This document shows positions 59,201 through 64,000 of a stretch of DNA of 64,000 nucleotides, piece by piece; positions within the stretch are counted from its first letter, which is position 1; every line of letters starts with the position of its first letter. A program made the translations under genes and the position numbers. Source of the DNA: Asterochloris sp. CNOR1 (Eukaryota; Chlorophyta; Trebouxiophyceae; Trebouxiales; Trebouxiaceae). The notes beneath the pieces are model-generated. The model was not told the DNA's origin, did not search any database, and saw nothing but the letters and a program-made list of their open reading frames with translations. Location of the stretch: assembly GCA_963969365.1 (NCBI GenBank), contig OZ017751.1, forward strand, positions 1,736,001 to 1,800,000, in the 5' to 3' direction.

Positions 59201-62200
59201 GCAGCTGCTTCTCCCTGCCTGTGCAGCGCATTGCGCTCATGAACTTTCCTTTGCAGGTATGCCACCCACTTGCACGATACGTTGGTGGAGTTGGTGCAAG
59301 ACCCTGCAGAGGATGTGCGGCTCCTCATGGCCGGCAGCCTTCAGCAGGTGGCAGCGGTGCTCGGGAAGGACCGGTGCATACAGTATCTGAAGCGGTGCGA
59401 TGGGATGCCATTGGCAGCTTGGGTCTCTGTGAGACCTCCTGCAGTCACAGCAAATGCACAGCTTTCGGCATCTGCCTCTGGCATGTTGCTGGGTGTTGCC
59501 AATTGGTCTGCTGCTGATGAGGTGCAGTGCTCCCTTTGTGAGGCCCCCTCCCCTTGTTCTTGGACGGTGTTCGCCCGACCTTGCAGGCCATTCCTCAACC
59601 TTTTGGGGGACGAGTGCCAAGCTGTCAGGAGTGAAATTGTAAAGAGTTTGAGCGCCTGCCTCCAGCACTTCCTGGTGAGCTTCAGGCACTTTTCTGAGAC
59701 CCACATGTCAAATCTGCCACGTAGCATTATGCAGATCGCATCTAGCAGGCTGCCAGCTGCATGTTTGACTGCCTCCGGCTAGCACACCCGCCAGTTCGTG
59801 ACCTAGTGCTGCTGCACTGTTGTGACAGCATTGTAAACAGCAATGCTTCCCTTGCTCAACTGCCTTCCCTGCTGCTCAGGTGGCAGGAGAGGAGCAGCGC
59901 AGCAAGCTCTTCCAGGAATTGTTGCCTGCCCTGCTGAACTTGGACTCTGGAGCAGGGCGGGACTGGCGCATGCAGCATCACCTCATGCTAGCCCTGCCAG
60001 ACTTTGTAAACATTTTCACCAGTGATCAGGTAGGCAGCTTTGAGTGACCGTCAAGCATGACAGGGAAGTTGGCATCATCAAGCTGCCCAAAGCTTTGCCC
60101 ATGCCAAGCAGGTGGCTGCCTGAATGAGCACAGCAGCATGTCCACACCTAAACCAAGCTGCCTCTCACAAACATGCTCACACTGTCCTCTGTGCCTCAGA
60201 TATTTGAGCACTTTGTGCCATTGGCGAGCCACCGCATGGCGGCCGGCACAGCGCTGGTCAAGCAGGCAGCAGCTGAGGCTCTTGTCATGTTTCTCAGACA
60301 CAACAGGAAGCAGAGCCAGCGCACAGATATCTATGTTCGCCTCATACGTGACTTTGCACGGGGGCGCTCCTTTACGCGCCGTATGCTGTTCATCGACATG
60401 TGTAGATGCGTGATGCGCAGGTTCAGCACCAGGTGGGGCTAACCTGTCAGCTGCTCTTGTTGAAAATGGCAGCTGCGAATAGGCAGACATGTGAGGCAAT
60501 CTCATGCTTTGCAGTTATGCTGATCTGCATGTCTGAGAGGTTGCCAGCTGCCTCAGTCAGGACAGTTTGAACTGACCCTCTAGATCTCAGGAGGCCCCAC
60601 CTTACTACAGAAGTCCCAAAGGATCATGCTAGTTTTTCTTTACAGTCATACATCATCTGGGTGACTGCAGGTTCTTTAAGGCCTACTTCCTTGATGCCTG
60701 CCTGGAGCTGATGGGCGATCCAGTGCACAATGTGCGCCTTCACATCTGCCACCTGCTGCCAGGGCTGAAGCAGACAATCAGGTGTGTGGTTGCAGTTCGC
60801 CAGGAGGCTGCTCAGGAGTGCCGCCCAGCCAGGATGATTCCCTACGGGGCAATCAGGCCTTTCAGCTAGCTATGTGCACATACGATAGGTCTTAGCAGGA
60901 TATGGGAGGGCTTTAATGGCACGCCTGCTGCTACAGGCTGCCAGAGGATGTGGAGCAGCTTGAGAGGCTGAACAGTGCTATGAGCAATCTGACCACAGAC
61001 AATGACAGGGAGACGTCGTTTGCTGCCCGGAACATCAATGACATCTTCAAACACACCCCAGTGAGCTAATTCAAGCACATGTCTAGTTGGCTGTCTGCTC
61101 ATGCTGTGGCTGCGCTGCATAGGTTGCACTGACAGCAGACGCCCTGTGAGCTTATAGAGGTGACGCCGCCCATGCATCCTGTGGCAAGCTGCACAATACT
61201 GCAAGGCTGGCTGCTGACAGTGAACACCTTATGGGCCTTCACCTGGGTCCAATGCTGCAGGTGCGCATGACGGGGGGCGCAGGTCTGCTGGACATGAATG
61301 GCATGCCCGGTGGGCAGGGCCACTTTGAAAGCGAGGATCGCAAGAAGGAGGAGGAGGAGGCAGAGTGTAACTTCTCCCAGGACGACCTCGACAGGTGAGG
61401 CAGCTTCACACAGGTAGCTTGCAGGTCAGGCCGGCAGCACGATCACCTTCCTTCAGCAGGGGCCCATGGGGCTGGCAGCACAGCTTAGGCTGGGGCAGTT
61501 CATTGCTGCTCAGCTCGTGCTGATGCATCCATTAGCTTGCAGCTGAGCTGGGTGAGGCAGCCACACCAGTCAGGTATACAGGGCATTGCTGCAATTTTAG
61601 CACAGGCTGAGGGTGTGGAGCCTGGTGTGCAAGTGCTGGCCACAATATGTGGACTGCAGCGCTCAATAAGCAGCCCACCAGGGATAAGCACAGAGCTCCT
61701 GCTTCTGCGTGCAGGCTGCGGAATGACGATGGCCCTGCAGCAGCCAGGCGCCGCGGCCCCGGAATGGCTGATGGGCCGGGCAGCGCTGCCAGGAGGGGAG
61801 TGCGCGGACAGCAGGTGCCAGCCCTGGGCACGCGGATGCGCAGGAGCACGGATGACCGAATCAGTGAGCCACACAGCTGCCAGGGGGGGCAGCAGCTCAC
61901 GTCAGGGCCAACTGTGGTTGCATGAGGCTGCGCTGTCCACGGGCTGCTGTCTGGTGTGCTCTGGTAGCAGCCCTGCCTGCAAGCCTTCAAGCTGACATGC
62001 ACCTTGCCTCTCCACCACTTCTTGCTGGGGTGCTGTGTTCCAGGGTCAGCCACCACTCAAACAGCTCTCTCTTGGCACCGAGACTCCGTCATGCTGGGCC
62101 TGTTCACTTACAGACCTGTGGGCATCTGCAGGTGCACCTGCAGCAACCGGGCGTTTCGCTGATGCCTCCAGCCGCTCAGGGCCCAGCAGCACTGCCAGGC

Positions 62201-62827
62201 TACGGCCGCGAGAGGAAGACCAGCCCTGGTCCATTAAAGCCACAGCTGGAGCCAGCAGCAGCAGCAACAACGCCAGCCGCACCTCCTCCTCTGTGGCTGC
62301 TAGGCTGGGCAAGCTGTCCATGGGTGAGACAGATGCAGTCGGCAGCAGCATGGGGCCCGTGCGGGCCAACAGCGGGGGCGGGGACAAGGGGAACGGCAGC
62401 AGCAGCTCTACTGTTCGCCCCTATCGGACCAGCTCTGATGTGCCCTCCTCCAGCAGTGGCAAGGGCGGATCCACACGGACGGGAGCCAGCAATGCTTCTC
62501 CTGCAGCCAGGCAAGCCTGAGAGGTGGCAGGCCTGTTGGCATGCTCGCATTCACGGATTCTGTGCAGACAAGCGTCCTCCTGTGATAAGATGGAATGCTG
62601 CTCTGACACAGGGAAGGAGCCTGCAGGGCACGCAGCAGTGCTTGCCATAGTAATCATGACAGTTGTGTGAGCATGGTATAAGACTGGTTCAATACCGTGC
62701 TTGCAGGTCAAGCCCTGCAGGCTTGCCCAGAATGCCATCTTCCGCGACGTCTAGTAAAACCACCAGTAGTAAGATCAGCTCTGCCAGGAGCACAGCGTCC
62801 CCTGCGAAGCCCTCCAGCCGCAAGTGA
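56239..62827 (+). CDS. PPP4R4: PPP4R4-like HEAT-repeat regulatory subunit of protein phosphatase 4
   Basis: HEAT-repeat scaffold expected to bind the PP4 catalytic subunit in the cytoplasm. Exons: 56239-56316, 56464-56549, 56657-56753, 56917-57039, 57315-57491, 57759-57972, 58577-58902, 58957-59015, 59257-59394, 59587-59674, 59880-60029, 60200-60432, 60671-60781, 60937-61060, 61261-61394, 61715-61863, 62132-62510, 62707-62827; phases agree, 928 aa. The start holds EEIKRLSVPENLGDIERATT, the family N-terminal signature. HEAT units follow: AWLACFHAMAPVLDKGMLKG, LCQDTDYIVRINMCDALQTI, TVLPEIFELIGDEEVLVR and LVELVQDPAEDVRLLMAGSL. The diagnostic block is ALVMFLRHNRKQSQRTDIY, GRSFTRRMLFIDMC, FFKAYFLDACLELMGDPVHN and VRLHICHLLPGLKQTIR. 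The tail is acidic, then Ser/Lys-rich. Intron 17 appears to use a GC donor (AG/GCAAGC). The 54-bp intron 58903-58956 is in frame and stop-free. Confidence 0.9.
57945..58390 (+). repeat. Array of degenerate copies of PPP4R4 exon 6 3' end in intron 6
   Basis: The real exon end reads TGTGCGCCATGAGGTCGCTT, then CTCAAAGGTGGGGTCTGGCAC. Clear echoes lie near 58337-58375 (CTGCGCCACAAAGTCACTG, then CTCAAAAAGGCC...AGGCAC) and near 58083-58118 (TGTGCCACACAGTCAGAG, then TTGGGGCCAGGCACCCTGCA). Weaker ones are near 58032-58075 and 58250-58290. In the best copy the reading frame still recalls CAMRSLLKG as CATKSLLKK. Confidence 0.72.
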
Positions 62828-63022
62828 AACGCGCCCCAGTCCCTTAAGCAGTTGTATCTGTTGTGTGACTGCTCATGGAATGAATCCCTGCTCAGTTTCT
62901 GCAATCAGCACTGGGTCAAGAACCCAGCTGAACAACTTTTAAAGACCAGCTCTGCGGGAGATCTGCCCGCATTTGCGCCATTTGCCTTCTGCAAGACTAA
63001 GAGGGAGGACACAAGCCCCTGC

Positions 63023-64000
63023 ATGATGCTCAAGCGCCGTGCAGTGGCTTCCTACTGCCAGAGATGTACCTGCTTGATGCTCTTCATGGCTGTAGCCCTC
63101 CAGATACCAAGCTATGGAAGTTGTCAGCGCATTCTGCTCGCACCTGAAGACCGCACCAATGCCAGCGAGATCTCTAGTGAGGTGCGCATCAATTTCAGCA
63201 GGTTGAGCAGTTGCCCCAAGACTCTGTGTCTATGTTGGTTGCGTGAGGAGACTCAGACCCCTGACGCACAGCCGCTGCGCTGCACGGCGCACAGATCCAG
63301 AAGCGCAATGATTTCAGGCTGTGCGAGTAGATGCAGCGCCCACAGCACCTGGAGGCAGCTTGCTGCCTGTTGCCCCTGGGGCCAATGTACGCTGCAGACA
63401 TCCCAGCGAAGCCCCAAAGAGCCGACTTTGTGCACAGTGCTCCAAGCCCCTTTCAGCTGTATTTTAACTGCATCCCATGAAGGGGGGAATGGAGGCACAC
63501 CACCTGCTGTTTGTTGTGCTGACCCTGCTGCTGTCCCCTGCAGGTGGCAGGACCTGTTGTCAAGGCTGTGGTGGACAGAATAGAGCAGGCCAATGGCACG
63601 ATTTCCAATGAGAAGAAAACAATTGCCCAGATGATTGATGAGGTGCTGGAGCAGGAGTTCCCAGAGGAGAAAGAGGCAGCCATTGGCAAGAACTACAATG
63701 ACACAGCTCAGAACAACGCTGATGTGAGCAGATCTCTGCAAGCACCTGTTGTGGAGTCAGGCAGTCAGTCACTCCTGCTGGGCTGTCTGTGAGCTGTCTT
63801 GGCAGCATGTGTAGTCCTGCAGTCTGGCACCATGCAGCTGCTCCCTTGCACCCAGGTCCTGCTGCAGATTGCCGCATCCTGGTGCTGTGTGGCTGCTCCC
63901 CAGTCGTGTGTATAGCATGTGGCCTGCAGGGTGCTAGCACACAGCCGTCCATGTGTCTGCAGCTGAGCTGCTCTTGCATACCTGCAGGCGACAGTAGAAA
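63023..64000 (+). CDS. Small secreted or membrane-anchored protein, unrecognised, 3' end outside window
   Basis: Function unknown. Exons 63023-63181 and 63544-63723 keep phase 0, and a third begins at 63988 and runs off the window (117 residues visible). The N-terminus has a basic start, then a hydrophobic core and a small-residue end (MMLKRRAVASYCQRCTCLML, FMAVALQIPSYGSC), a likely signal peptide or signal anchor. The rest is a charged helical region (KAVVDRIEQANGTISNEKK, TIAQMIDEVLEQEFPEEKEA, IGKNYNDTAQNNAD) with one Asn-Gly-Thr and one Asn-Ala-Ser sequon. The start could be either of two adjacent ATGs (63023 or 63026). Cysteines cluster only near the signal segment. Confidence 0.6.

Overview
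This is eukaryotic nuclear DNA. Coding sequence is split into many short exons by introns with GT (rarely GC) donors and a strikingly uniform CTGCAG acceptor, and no operons, Shine-Dalgarno sites or CRISPR arrays were seen. A DUF1997 protein with a transit-peptide-like N-terminus (a family of cyanobacteria and plastid-bearing eukaryotes), a plant-style WW/DEAD-box helicase and the intron-dense GC-rich style point to a green alga, plausibly a trebouxiophyte. The species cannot be fixed by eye. All gene models were built by hand: I joined exons whose donor and acceptor phases agree and whose peptide matches a known family. Exon edges may be off by one or two bases.

Layout, left to right: a WW-domain DEAD-box RNA helicase (-, 3' end cut by the window); an RBM39/CAPER-like splicing factor (+); an endonuclease V-like gene with substituted active-site residues (-), overlapping head to head with ribosomal protein uS13/RPS18 (+); an unrecognised 306-aa protein (+); an 1101-aa low-complexity and coiled-coil protein (-); a DUF1997 protein (+); eIF2-beta (-); an armadillo-repeat protein (+); an orphan exon of an OMA1-like M48 peptidase (-); cytosolic tryptophanyl-tRNA synthetase (+); a RAD6/UBC2-type ubiquitin-conjugating enzyme (+); a giant 33-exon KDM5/JARID1 histone H3K4 demethylase (-); a RanBP9/10-like SPRY-LisH-CTLH-CRA protein (+); a PPP4R4-like HEAT-repeat protein (+); and the start of a small secreted protein (+).

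Six neighbour pairs are divergent and most share short intergenic regions of about 200-500 bp. Themes are splicing (helicase, RBM39-like), translation (RPS18, eIF2-beta, TrpRS) and chromatin/ubiquitin (RAD6, KDM5, a RanBPM-like CTLH-complex component).

The most unusual feature is that many introns carry degenerate copies ('echoes') of the adjoining exon edge together with its splice site, sometimes as arrays. Related in-frame duplications occur as a 78-bp duplicated acceptor in the RBM39-like gene and a 26-residue coding minisatellite in KDM5. This looks like ongoing tandem duplication of exon/intron junctions. I did not find a recognisable new defence, mobile or biosynthetic system.
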